Shown one piece after another: positions 12,501-27,000 of a DNA stretch of 64,000 bases. The DNA is from Agrypnia vestita (Eukaryota; Arthropoda; Insecta; Trichoptera; Phryganeidae), in the NCBI GenBank assembly GCA_016648135.1, contig JADDOH010010175.1:1-64000 (forward strand). Direction: 5' to 3'. Below the pieces are notes generated by a model. That model had not been told where the DNA came from and did no database searches. It saw nothing but the letters and a program-made list of their open reading frames with translations. The position numbers and the translations under genes were made by a program. Positions within the stretch are counted from its first letter, which is position 1; each line of letters opens with the position of its first letter.

Positions 12501-15500
12501 ATACCTAACCAAAAGCAGAGAAATACAAGGAAAAGAAGATAATAAAATAACGGGTCAGTAAGCAACTGACTATTGAGGTGGGCGCAAGATTCATTGAGCT
12601 GGAGTGCAAGTTATAAACCGTTTACTCTACACGAAGCTTTTGCCTGGTATCAGTGGATTATCGACTTCTTCAGTCAGTTGCCATATTACTGAGTATCGTG
12701 ACTATGGTGTCCACTAGATAATTGACAGTTTTTTGTAAATACATAAAATCGCAATCTCGCCTCTTATGTTAAGATTTTTTGGCTAAATCCAAGAATATGG
12801 TCCCGTTGTTCATACAATGAAAATGAGTATTTCACTATATAATTGAATGTCCTGATTACAAAATGAAAGATAGTTGACGTTTAAATAATAAGTATTTAAT
12901 AAGATATTACACATTAAAGTTTCCAAAATGTACCATATATTTTGACATTTTGTAGGCAATAAATATCTGATGAAAAGTGTGTATATCATTGACAACGTAC
13001 AGGTTTACATGAATAATTTATATTTATAGACGAAAGATATATGATGAATATTGTAACGATTTGTCGGTTGACGTTTGACAGCCGAATACAAGCGAAGGCG
13101 CATGCGCGCAAAACGGCGTGCCGGTGTGCTCAGTCGTTGAAATAACGAACTAACAGATAATTCGAAAGCGAAGATTTTAGAAAAGTTCTTACCGCAGTAA
13201 AACAAAAAAATAATAAAATGGAAACAGATAAAATTGAAAAAATATATTTATAATTACAATTCTTTAAAAGTTTTCATCATCAAACTAGGAGCTCAACAGA
13301 TTTCATTTTTCATTAAAATAATAAATTAGCATGTGCCAATAAAAAAAATCACCACCTTGTAAAAAATCACCCAATTACCTACTATATAAAATTTTATTCT
13401 TCCAGGGTGATTTAAACAACCTTAAAGAGTAAAACAAACTTAAAACCTTAACGATTCCTTTTTTTGATATATAATTCGTTTTTATTCTTTGCGTATCATT
13501 GGTTAATGTAATATTATCTGATCTTCTTATAACTTGAAGTACCTGGTCCGGTGTATTTTTTATGGAATGGAATATTTCAAATTCCTCCGAATACAGAAGA
13601 GTTTTTCACTCAAGTGTGTTATATAACATCTTCGATAAAAAAAAAACAGTAAACAAAGTAGGTGCAGATGTGACCATCGTGCCTGAGGGCTTAAAATATA
13701 ACGGAACTGATTGAAAATATGTATATAATTTTTTACATTATTTTATTTCCATTTTTAGTTTTTCGAACGTATGGAAAATCTGTTACCTTTTGTACAAACT
13801 TCATGATTGATAATTTATTTTATTTATTTCAATAAATCGTCGCTGTATGTGTGTATATATTACAAATACTGTGTGCCGTTTAGTACATTCTGAGATGAAC
13901 GAATAAATTTGTCAATTTTTCATATGAATAATGGAGATATACTAAAATAATATTGTCATTCATCTGGAAAGTCTGCTAAGTAATTATTAAAAATGTTAGT
14001 TATAAATCTAGTCTGTGCAATTATTTTTTAAAACAGTTTTATTTGTTTATCTCAGAATGTAGTTGAAATGTCACATAATTATATATACAGCGACGAAATA
14101 TTAAAAATATTTTTTAATATTTACTCACAATTGAATCTGAATGGGGTCAAAGTAAAATATAGTCAAATAGAGTCAAAGTAAAAACTTAAAAAAATGAACC
14201 CATGAAATCATAGTTTTCATTATAAATCCCCTATATTCGAGGTCTCGGTTTCAGTTTGTTTACAATTTTACGCTGGATGAATTCAAAACTAAAACTCACT
14301 GAAACAAAATTTTCATGCCACTTCAACACTTGTATCAATGTTTTTTTTGGTTTTACTGATAGATAGTATATATTGAGTAGCTTGTTGGTGTAATGGTCAT
14401 GACGCTCGCCTAGTGATCTGATAGTCGGTGATTCAAGCCCCATTCCAGAATATTATGAAGTTAGTCCTATTCTCATAGCACAATCGTTTAGCTTATTTTG
14501 AGAATTGTAAGAATATTGATGCGACGCGCATTCCGTGTTCACATCTCTATTTAAAAAAAATATATAAGATATCCAATCTGAAGTAATATTATTAACTAAA
14601 CTATTTTACAGAATAACGACCAGGTTTTTGTTTGTTTGTTCTGATTTGTAGCAATTTTAAATCTATGCCCATAAAACTCAATGTCTGCTTGTCTGTCTGT
14701 CCTCCTGTCTTTCTGTCTGTCTCTCTGTCTGTCTGTTCTCTATACAAATCCACACCGTTTATCCTATTCGATTCAAATTTTGCATACTTATGCTTTAGGA
14801 CCCGGCGGGTAACATTGGCAATATTTCCCCATATTCTCTTACCCCTTCCCCTCCCCTGACATATTTTAGATGCAAATCTGTACCATTTGATCGATCGGAC
14901 TCAAAATTTGGAAACTTATTCTTAATGACTTGGCGGGTAATATATGCGACATTTTCCCCCTTCTCTTTTAACCCTTCCCCTCCCCTGATATATTTTCGAT
15001 GCAAATCTGTACCATTTTATCGATCGAACTCAAAATTTGGAAACTTATCCTTTAGGACCCGAGTAACATATTCGACATTTCCCACTATTCTTTTAACCCT
15101 TCCCCTTCGCTGATATATTTTCGATGCAAATCTATACAGTTTGACCGATCGGACTCAAAATTTGGAGCCTTTTTCTAAAGGACTCGGCAGGTAATACAAG
15201 CTACATTTTCCAATTCTCTTTTACCCCTTCCCTTCCCCCTGATATATTTGTAAACTCATTCTCTTTGACCTCTTACCTCCCCGCTGATATATTTTTGATG
15301 CAAATCAATACTGTTCGAATCAAACCCCACAAATTTATTTTCAACTTAATCCTTAACCCGTGCAACGCCAGGTAAGAATAGCTAATGAAGATATAAATTC
15401 TTAAGTGTCCATGGTATAAATAATTATAAAATAGTACTAGAAAGTAGGTTCTTGTCCGAACATCTGGTATAAATTTACTTTTTTTGTACGCTTATGTGTA

Positions 15501-18500
15501 TGTGTATATGTATCTAATATTGCATTATCATCGATATCAAAACTTTATCTTCTTCTTCCTACTTATAATAGACTAAAGTGATATGTTCTTCACGGGATAG
15601 CGCTTCCTCCCCCTAGAATTTCAGCTGTTCTTCCATCTTTTGAGAGGTCTTCCGCAAGGGCTGGTTCCGTGAGGCCGATTATGTAGTGCGATGTAAGGGA
15701 GTGTGGTGCTGTCCATTCTCTGGACATTACCATACATGTCCCTTCTTCGCTGTCCACTCCATCGTGCAATGTCCTCAGCCTCACACATTTATCTTATTCT
15801 AGCATTCCTCACGCGATCCTTCAACGTCTTGCCTGCTATCATCCTCATCACCTTCATCTCGGAAGTCTAATCATTTTAAAGACATCAAATTAGTGTGAAA
15901 ATTTTTAGCACGACTGGATAACGGGGAATGTGCTAATTTTCACTTCCGAGGTTTATCCATAAGAAATCAAGACGAGGATGAACTTAATATAAATAATTTT
16001 AAAAAAGCGCAGTGAGTGAATTAAATTATAAATATTTTTTTAATAGCGTAACTAAGTTTCCTTTGTAACACCGTGTAGAGCACAAACTCGAACTGACGGA
16101 TGTACCTCTCCCGTACAATGTTGTACTCCCATGGTGCGATTCCCGCCTACAATTCTTCTACCCTTCATGAATGATTGCTGTGGGCGTTGTCTTTCGGGAA
16201 AATCAGTAATTGAGTTTCTCACGGAGAGTATAAAGGCAAGAGAATAAGGTTGGGATTTCAAATTTGCCTCACGTGCTTTATTATAAATCCCTGTAGATGT
16301 CGCTGTGAACCAGAACGAATAATGTATAATTTATTTTCACATTATTCGAATATATATTGATCGTGATTCGCTTGTCAATGATTTAATTAACAATAGCAGC
16401 GTTCGTATGCTTATTTTTCAGACACTAATTGTGGGGTATACCTATAAACAAAGTCAGCAATAGTCAAACAATTGAAAAACAATTGTCACCGAGAATTACT
16501 AATTTAGAACATACTAAGTTACAGATTCTGTATATCCTATCCTTCCAAAATAAAGTTTCATATAAATTTATAGGCTATATTTTCTATAAAATCTCGAATT
16601 CAGTACACTCTTAATTGATAATCCTCGATGACTGCAATCAGATGTTTGTTGGATATTGCTACCTTTGCTTTAATACCCCAGAATTATATAACTTGACATA
16701 TTCGTAAAGTATAAGGATTCGCCGTCTTTAATATTTTGTACGCAGAATAGAATCAAAAGATTTTTTGTCATCGTGCGTGTTTATCACTCTCTTGCCCTGT
16801 ATTTTAACAAACATATATTTAGGATTGCCCAGAAACCAATGGCTGGCCGCGCGAAGCGTTGTTATGAATTTAACGTAATTGTATTATTATTATGTAAGTG
16901 TACAAAGATAATATTTGTTTGACATAGAAAAACAAAGAGATAATCTTAACAAGTTTTTTATTTATATTTATCGTGATCTTTTTTTTTTAAATTTGTTTAA
17001 TACACAAAAGATTTTTACGCGCGATCGCAAGTACACATTTTTGGACATGACTGCTTTAAGAAATCTCAGAGGAAGTTTGCTATTTTGAAAAGGGGCAAGC
17101 AAGTGGTTCAGCCACTTCACTTTATAAATAAATAAAATATTAATCTTTCATGGCAGGTAAAAATATATATATCATGAGGTTTAATCACAACATGGTATCT
17201 ACTTTTCGAGACACTGAATTTATTGACCAAATAATAGATAAATTATTACACAGATGTAACGAATGATATCGACAAATTCGGAAAAGTGATTGCGTAACTT
17301 CGATTGCCCGCATGACAGCTGAAGCCTGGCAGCCATATTTATCCCGCCGATGTTCCGTACTCGTACCGTCGCTAGATGACGTTTGATTACGATTGTTTAC
17401 ACACATCAGGCAAACTTTTAAATTTTTTAGCCGTTTACAAATTCACATTTACATAATAATACACAAAATATTACATCCAGCTCACAAAGTTTTTCCTGCA
17501 ACTTTATCAATCTTATTTTTCAATGTCCGTATTAAACATTCAGAGTATGACACGCGTTGCATTTTGAGTCTATTGGATCTCGCTTATTGTGTTCTCGATT
17601 GTTTCATATTTATGAGAAAAAATCTATAGGCTCTAATTTTCCAAATAATTAACAAGACATTTTCTACTAAAATATTTTGCTGTCCCCTGTGCTAAAATCC
17701 TTTGAAATACGAAAGAAGTTTTTTGCAACACACACATTTTTTTATTTCAGAATATCCCTCGCTACGTTGAGTATTTCCGCCAACAGTCCTTTGTGCGGAG
17801 CCCTGTGAGTACAATAATATATGTATATGCGGGTGAAGCATCCTGCAGCCGAGGGCACTTTTAGAGGGATGAACTACCCTTCCGCAACTTCAGCGACAAA
17901 ACCGTTTTATGAATATCGTGGTCACATTAATGGGGGATTATGAATAATAATTGACTCTTGTGTTTATCCGAGTTACGTTGGCTATTTTTATAAGTAACTG
18001 CAATAGTGTCATCTTTTCAAATACGCCATCGTTATATATCCAACTGTTTAAGAAATTTTTTCCTCTTTTGGATATCTCTAAAGTAACAAAACAAAAAAAA
18101 CTAATTTTATAAAACTTTTTGTGAGAAAAATTGATTACTTTTGATTTTTTACATTTCTTAATCCCAAGGCCTCCATTTTTTGTGAGCAAAATTTCAATCC
18201 CATTTAGGTTTTTGAATTCGTGGCCTATTTCTAAAATATGGTTCGAATTCTAAGATATTATTATTACTTAAGTATTATTTTACATTTATATTAAAACTAC
18301 GTGCCGCTTTACCTAAATCAGTCATTACAATTGCACTCGGCCGCGCAATAAATTCCTTAACCAAATGAAGATACAGGTCGACGTTGAAAATAATCAACGT
18401 GGTTTATGCAAAAATTTTTAGTTTTTAAAAAATAATAATAATGTTCAACAAAAAGTTAACGCTTTATACATTAAAAATATATTTATCACATGTGGCGTAT

Positions 18501-21500
18501 AAAAGCAAAGGCAACAATATCCAAAAAATTAAAAAATATTTTGAATGCTGTCACCGAGGATTACTAATTTAAAATATACTAAATTCGAGATACTCGTAAT
18601 GTATCTATCCCTTCTAAAATCATATTTCCTATAAATTTATGGGTTATGTTATTTATAAAATTTCGAATTCCGGACATTCTAAATTAGTAACCCTCAATGA
18701 CTGTATTAAATTTTTTTTGGACATTACTGCCTTTACTTTTATATCCCACATGGTGCAATACGACCATGGTGGTGAAGGAAACTATGGATATAGTCAAATG
18801 TTACTTAACGATGATAGCAATCAATAAATCAATTGTTTTTCCCTAATATCTCAACAGAGAGCATCATACTTGGCCTTCCCCAAACTATTCCAGGGTAGTC
18901 GTTCAGTACGTGGGTAATTATTAACCGTCCGTAAGTAATTGAAATATCTGATATATTTTAATTTTTACCAGCTTAATTACGCGTCGATATTTACGATGTT
19001 TTTCCAACTAGATATATCATGTTCTAGAATATTTATCTCATATAATTTTGTAAATATAAATGTTGTTAGTATCAGAAAAAGTATGTTCATACAGAGAACA
19101 AAAACATTGATATTGAGAAATATTGAGAGAAAGAAATTACGAAAAACTACGAAATGTATAGAATATATATAAATAGAATACCATATATAATATATAAATA
19201 TAATACAAATGCTTATAATCACTTGCACGGCTCCATTGTGATGTATGTAAGAATTTGAGAAAGATTGTCCGCGATCTGTTCAAGATGCATTCTCCAATTT
19301 TTCGGATACATCTCCCGCAGAGAAGGTGATAATTTGGAGTAGCTGACGGTGACTGTGAAGAGAAGGTCAGATAGGAAGCACTCGATCTCTAACTCGATGG
19401 ATTTGACCAGAATAAAGATGCTACACTTTTTTTGAAATGGCTCTCCGAACTGCAGTGAGAGAAAGTGAATACTCGTCAATGACAGCAGCGGACACTCAGA
19501 GGTCACGATCTTCAGTGTCGTGGAAATCAAGTGGCGAAGAAAATAGTACAAAAAAGCGCCACTTATACATGTATTGAGGGGTATAAAAGCATAGGCAGCA
19601 ATATTCCACTGAGATGTTTCTGAGATAAATGCAAAAAACCTGTCACTACTCAAAGAAATTTCTCTGGAATCTACTGTGGTGACATGATGCACTAACGCAC
19701 ACAAAGGAACGGCGACATTGTAACATTCCGACGCCAAGTACCGTGGGTCATCCCCCTCCTCGAATAGCCGTCACGAAGAATACTGAATTCGTCAAACGAG
19801 CAACAATATAAGCGAGGGCGACAAATGCAAACAATGAGAAGTCCATAGGGGACGGCTGTCGAAACCCCAAAATGCGGATGCAGCGGCCGAAGCCAGCCAA
19901 TACAACATGATTCCTTTGTTCGGGATCACTATATAAATCCTGGTCAGCAGAGCAGAGTATCTCACTCCTTTGGGGCTTTTCGGATACGGCGGAAGCCCTC
20001 TTCGTTATACATCTCACTTCACAGTGGCTCGCTTATACAGCGGAAGCCCTCGCCATTTATCGGTTCATTATTGTGTAACTGTATTTACTGTACTTGTAAC
20101 AATTGTCAATATTATACTCCAATAAATTCAATTCAAATACCGCGAGTTTCAAATCATCAGCATGTGATGACCCTGATAGATAGTGGGTCCTCGTCAAATG
20201 AGGGTGTTATCTAGAGATGCTTTCTGTTATATAAAAAATATTATACTGTCGTAAAATAATTGACGCGAGTTGTATTTATTATTGAATATTTCATTTCGAT
20301 CTCCTGGTCACGGCACCACTGTGATGACCCAGTTAGGTAGTGGGGTGTTCTCATCAAAAAGTGTGGTTTTGTTAAATGTAGAAATCCAATATATCTCTTG
20401 GTCTGGCACCAGAGTGATGTATGAGGGGGTGGTCCAAACGTATAAGGCGAAGTATAATATAATATAAATCTCAATATTAAATAAAACATTTTTCTTATAT
20501 GTGAGTGCGCGACGCTCTGCATGGCACGAGAGGGGCACGACTGCGAATTGCGTTGTAACTTCATAGTGAACGCAAAATAAAATATTATACTCTTCTATGA
20601 AATATTACGAACTAAAATTCAATCCTTCTTATGAAATAATATATTCTATACAATATTAATGCTCTGCCAGTGCTAATTATACATTTAACTAAAATATATA
20701 TTATTAACTGAAAATAATTATTCTGTAGTATTTTTGCTTTTGAATGCAATATTAATTAAAAATATTAACTAACATGTCTGATTTGCTGTTGAATATTATC
20801 TATCAAGATATTGACTAAAACATTTGCTTTGAATGGAATATTAACTACTTCTTTCATAAAATATTATTCTGCAGCAAATATTCAATGAAATCATATTAAC
20901 TAAAATATTTCTTACATCTTGGGATCGCATACGAAATTGATAATATCTAATGCCCTTTGCATTTACTAAGTATATTACCTAAATAACCACAGCTATACCA
21001 TCCTGTCCGTCAGGGACGAAACATAAAACACAGTTATACTTCTAAAAGTGCTACCTCTTACGTGACAAAAATACCTATTACAGTCGGGCTATGAATATGA
21101 ACTATTTCCGCCTCATTATGGCGCCTGGCACCAATACTAAAACTCTTACTAGAAATAATAAATGCGACTAAATCTCAGTAAATACAATATATACTATTCG
21201 TAATACGTCGTTGAATTGGCACATGATTCGTCTAATGGATGAAGGACCCCGTTGTGTATCGTAATAACTTCATGTTCTTTTATAGGAGCAGTGTGGAAAC
21301 GATTGCATAATAATACGTAATATCTAACGAGTCTAATAATCTATACATTTATGTTATAATAAAATACGTTCACCAGAAAGAATTCATGTATTAGAAATAA
21401 AACATTTCTGTTTGGAGACAAACCAGTAAAGTCGTTGGAATGGCGCAAGGGGAAAAATTCACACATATTAAACAACACTGAAATTAATAATTATAAACAC

Positions 21501-23999
21501 TTTGTATTAGCATATTCTTACCTTGAATGATTCCATCTTAGACGTGCATGAACCTGTTCATATTAATTCCGTGGGGAAATAATACATATATTTTCTATCT
21601 ACGAAATACGACATTTTTGAAGTAAAACTTCTTTATGAATAAATAGATAAGGTCACGGCGATGGTCTGTTCCAAGGAATTCTACAACAGCCCGTGAGTTT
21701 ATATGAAATAATAGTTTCTTTGAATGCTTAATTTTGGTTTTTTAAACCCCCAGCATCACTGCTGAGGGTGGTTTAGGCCCCGCGCCCGCCTAGACCCGGT
21801 GGCCAACTTCCTAAGTGACTAAATGAACCCCCTTGCTCCTCCGGAACTTACTGCATCCCGAGACTCTATCTCTTCTTTACGAGATGTGATCCCGTGACGC
21901 CCCTCTTTTGGGCTTATAATTGAGATAGCCGTACTCTTTTGGTTCGAGTTTCTTATGATGAGTGTTGTCTTGAGGCGCCTTTCTTTTAGGCCGGTGTTTG
22001 AAGAATCATGTACTCTTTTGGTACGAATTGATGACGACATTAGCCTCCTTTGCGGGCATAGTCAGCGATGTTACAAATTATTGTGCAATCTCATTATGCC
22101 TTTCCAGAGCGGCGTCCCACGATTCTGCATCTTGCAACATTTACTTTGGTCAAATTTTAGAGTGTTAGTAACATATTTATAATATCCCAGCTAATCCATG
22201 TGAGTAAATGATTTTTATACTGATTCTGGCCCTGTCTTTCTTACAGAGGACGAAATAGAAGTTAACGTTTTCTATCAAGGTTTTACAGCATTCAAGCACG
22301 GAAATCCTTCCAAAGACAAAGGGAACCTTTTGTTGGTTTGATTAGTTTGCGCCGGATGAGGTTAGGTGGTCGGTTTATTGACGACCCCGAGCAACAAGGA
22401 GGGCCCCGCCTTTAAGGGACCCTGCAGGGGCTTGTGCGGGTTCCACGCCCAAGTGCCGGCAATCATCCACCCCTCAGCCAGCTAGGCTAACACAAACCAT
22501 ATAACTCCAATATTTAGTTAGATCTCCCCATTCTGTCCTTTACTCGTCATTCTGAAGCCACTTATTAAGCTGAATATACCGAGGTACTCGATTCATAAAG
22601 AGTTAGTTGTAGACCAAGTGTAATGATTGCACAATACCTACACAATACAGTAATTATTATAATGCTACTAAGTAATTCATATAGAACTCCGTGTATTCAA
22701 TTTTTAGCATAAACAGTATGAAATTCGCTTTGCATAAAAATACATCCGTTTGGAAGGAATTCTCGTACGATTTGAACCAATATCACACAAGCAATCGTGA
22801 TATTTAATTACACATAATTATTCCGATTTCAAATATTCCCAAAATAAATACATTTCGATAGTGAAAATAATTAACCGATATATAATAAAAATGTGTTCCT
22901 TAGCTGTTACACAGTGGCGGTATGGTCCTCTCTGTTAATGATGAAATGGTAGATTCCTCCACACGTCCGGACAGCAACTCCGTCCGCAAATGATGTTCTG
23001 GAACTGAGGGCTCTGTCGGTAGTCTCTCGGGCAGCGCTTCCGCTCGCAAGTGCTAGTCTCGGACTGAAGGGCTGAGTATAGAGCATCCGCTACTTTTATA
23101 CTCGAGATTGCAACATACCTCCGAAATCCACGCTAGTACAGTGAGTCATCCTATGCGAGATGACCTCACCGCCGGCGCCTGCCATTGGCCGGATTCAGTC
23201 ATCAAGGTGGTCGCTATTGGCTCAACCCGTCAAAAGGCAACACGCTCCTGTGATTGGTCCGATTCGTTAAAATAAAAATAAAGCACCCGCTACACGCGAG
23301 ACTTGCTGTTCCGATTCTGAAATAATAAAGGCTCGTTCGCACTTACTCACAAGGTCGAGTCTATTAGGATTGTCATAAACAATATTAATTTGACACAGAA
23401 TTATATCTATGGTATAATAAAGATCTAAGGAATATTACGTGTATAGCTGAATATTCAATATTTTGTCAGCCTCTTATAATACATAGAATCCTGAGAAGAA
23501 ACATATCAGGTTTTTACTTTTAAACGATTCAAAACAGAAGTTATAGTTTTGATGTCCGCACTTGGCTTTTTTGAATATTATTATTTTAAGATTTTCTAAA
23601 TTTATTAAATCTATATCTGTGTCGACCATCACAAGCAACAGCAGAGATCTCCGACTCTACAAACGGAGTGGTGACCCTTGAGTTAATTACATCAAACCGG
23701 AGGACTCACTCACCTCCACACTACGAAACCTACATCTTACTTACTGGAAATAAGTTTTTAAAAACAATTGCCACCTCAGTTTTCCTTTTACATTATGTGT
23801 ATTAATAAATATATAACTTGCAAATATGGATATTACTGTGTTTGCTACAAATAGTGGACATTGTCGCTTTTGCTTTTTATATAATTAGATATTGCTATAT
23901 TCAATTCAATTCAATTTTTATTTATTCCATAATATGTATATTACAAACTTTATATTCAAGGCATACATATTATGAAGTTATATCTAAAAGTAAACATAT

Positions 24000-24030
<31 letters not shown>

Positions 24031-27000
24031 CTAAAATAATCATATTTATTATTAAACAATTAAAAATGACCTGTACAATCTGGTCAAAGGTGTAAGAGCA
24101 TCCTACTTCGGAAAACCCCCTCAGACACATGGAATGTATCAATATCCAAAGCGATTTTGTTCAGCATAGCATATTTTTGTCTTTGCTATGATGTTTCAGC
24201 CTAAATTCAACATCAACTCTCACATTACGTCACCTGATTCATCCTTGTTGGATGATTGACTGAGGTGGTTACTGTTTTCTTTGCTTTTAATAGTAAAATT
24301 TGGAAACATTATTTCTGAAGAGATAGAGCTTTATTTCCTATAAAGTAACATTGTTCTTTTTATGGCTGATAAACGTGCCACTGAGAATATTAATTATAAT
24401 TATATAAATCCATCCTAATTTCTTTGATTTTTCATCTTTATTCGAAACCAGGAACAGTACACGATCAGAATTCAAGAAGCGCAGCAAATCGACAAGTTCA
24501 AATACCTCGGAGTGCAATTCTCTAGCGACGGGAGCTAGGGAGGTGAAATAGATGAAAATTCGGGGCTGCTAGTGCTGTTTTATATTCCTTTATAGTGCGA
24601 TGATAAAGAACTCTGAGTAAAGTGTTAATACTAAATTGAAAAAGCTATATACAGGCAAACATTAATGTACGGTCCCCAAATTGGACTCTCGCGGAGGATC
24701 GAAGATGTAGAAATGAATTATGACCAATTTGAGGGAGACCCTCAGCATGAAGCTCTTTTTTCTACGCTTAGAAAGTCACAATAAGATGGCTTGGATGAGG
24801 CAAAGGGATGAAAATAACTATAATGATGACCATTATTTCTAAATTCGTTTTCAGAATAGTTATAAAACGCACATTTGCGCTTAAATATTGAAGTTGAAAA
24901 TAAAATAAAATTATCTATATATTTTATGTACCCATCTGCGTACCCATCAACTACACGGCATATTATTTATAAATACTATGATAATTGAATACTTGAATTA
25001 ATTAAGGCGCTAAGTACCATAAACAAGTTTAGCGAGAAATTAAAAATTAGTTATTCAAGACTTTCAAAAAAACAATGTTATAGTTATCTTATAGTTTGGA
25101 GCAATATAAACAACTAAGTATATTCAAAACTCTTATTTGTTTTTATATTTCCACAATTTTTTTATCAAAATTGATCAAATTGGTTATACATATTTGGTAA
25201 TTAGCCTTAATCAATTCAAGTATTTAATTTATCCTAGCATCACGCAGCGTTTATTATTCAAAAAAAATTGTGATTCATTATATAATATAAAATTGTTACT
25301 GTTGTTAGCTATTTGAAAATTAAATGATATATAGATCTATATTATTGAAGGATTTGGCAGATATTATACATAAACATCATTAAATTAGAAAAAAATAACC
25401 AAGCTACCTTTACGTGAGTTTAATAATATTTTTATATTTTTCTCTACTTAAGTTTCTATAAAAATGACACGCAGAGGTAACAATATATTGTTTTCCCTAA
25501 TTTAATAAACAGGTCATTTGCGAAAGTCGACATGTGGGTGATAACACCGTTGGTAACTAATACAAATATGTTACCAAGTGTTAAATTTCGATAATGTATA
25601 CATTTACTTATATGTGTATGCACGAACTACGAGTTATACCTACTGATAATGTATACATCATCGAAATTTACACTTTTTAAGATTGGTATATTTATTTCAA
25701 GTTTTTCGTCATCTTAAAGGTAAATGTAGCAAAATTGAAAATCACACATCCAGAATTGTAAAATTTTCGAGTTCGTATCCCGGTGGTAACCAAATATTTT
25801 TCGATAGATATAGTTTTTTAATATATCATTTTTTACATAATACATTGATCTCTTAGCACTATTGCGCTGAAACATAAATATTATCACAAGCGTAATACAT
25901 CAACACAGGAATACAGACAGAATTATTATTATTTTCGTTTCAAAAATCCAATAAATTTTCACTCGAAGCTTTACATAATGAACCATCAAAATGGTGGTTT
26001 AACAAAGGATAGGCTCTGAATCTAATCAATATCCTGCCGCCTGCGAGCGGGAAGTCTGAATAAAAAGACCTCATGTTAACCGAGGAGAAAACAAATTATT
26101 GTAATGGAAACATCCCATCCAGGGAATGTGCCCCAGCCTACTCTGCTCGCCAAATAATCTTCAACTTTCGAGTGCTGCCTTGGAAAATGTGTTTTTTCAA
26201 TTTGCCTTTCACAGCGAAGGTGCCACCGCATCCATTCGATCCTGTATATTATGTATTTAAGCATGCCAAACAAAATCACTCTTTATCATTTGTTTGGAAA
26301 CGAGAAAGGTTTTTATTTATTTGTTCTGATGTATCTCGGGCCGATTTATTGGAACATTTTTCAGAGAAAATTTATTTATCTTTTACATGAAAAAAGTTTA
26401 GTCTACTGGGGACTACTGTAGCTAACATTCAGCTGACGAAACCGTATAACTACTGACGTAATAAAAATATGTACTACGCTTATTTTTTTTAAAATCTCAA
26501 TCACATCCTTTCCTTAATTATTAAAACAAATCAAATTAATCACCTAGAAAAATTTACACTGCACTGGCCGAGTAGTGACCGAGTAGTGTCTCAAGCAGCC
26601 GTAACGCTTTGCTTCTTCCCGCGCGGATTTTGCATGCTAGCGCACTCACTACACCTATTGGCGTCACTTAATAAGACCGAACGTCACCTCTGATAGTACT
26701 TAGTTCACGTCTTTTTAGTAAATCTTAAATCAACGTAACTTTATTAAATTCCATGAAAATCGTACATATATTTAATGATAAAAATATGCTTTTGTACTAA
26801 TTATCTATATTCTCACATACCATTTCACAATACATTTCACTATATTTAGAGCGTGAGGTTTTGGTTGGTCTTGAGGATAATAATTCACTCAATACCACCA
26901 GGACATGATCGCTGAGATTTCTATTTCCGGTCTACTGCAATTTATTAAAATAGATTATCGTTGCTTATAGATTCTCATCAAATTTCATTTTTTACATCGT

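Noticed and set aside
14795..15113. Frames on both strands with repeated peptides
   Set aside because: They follow the 125-130-bp tandem array.
26073..26390. 105-residue frame in intron 1
   Set aside because: No recognised motif, no repeat copy and no convincing splice context; left unassigned.
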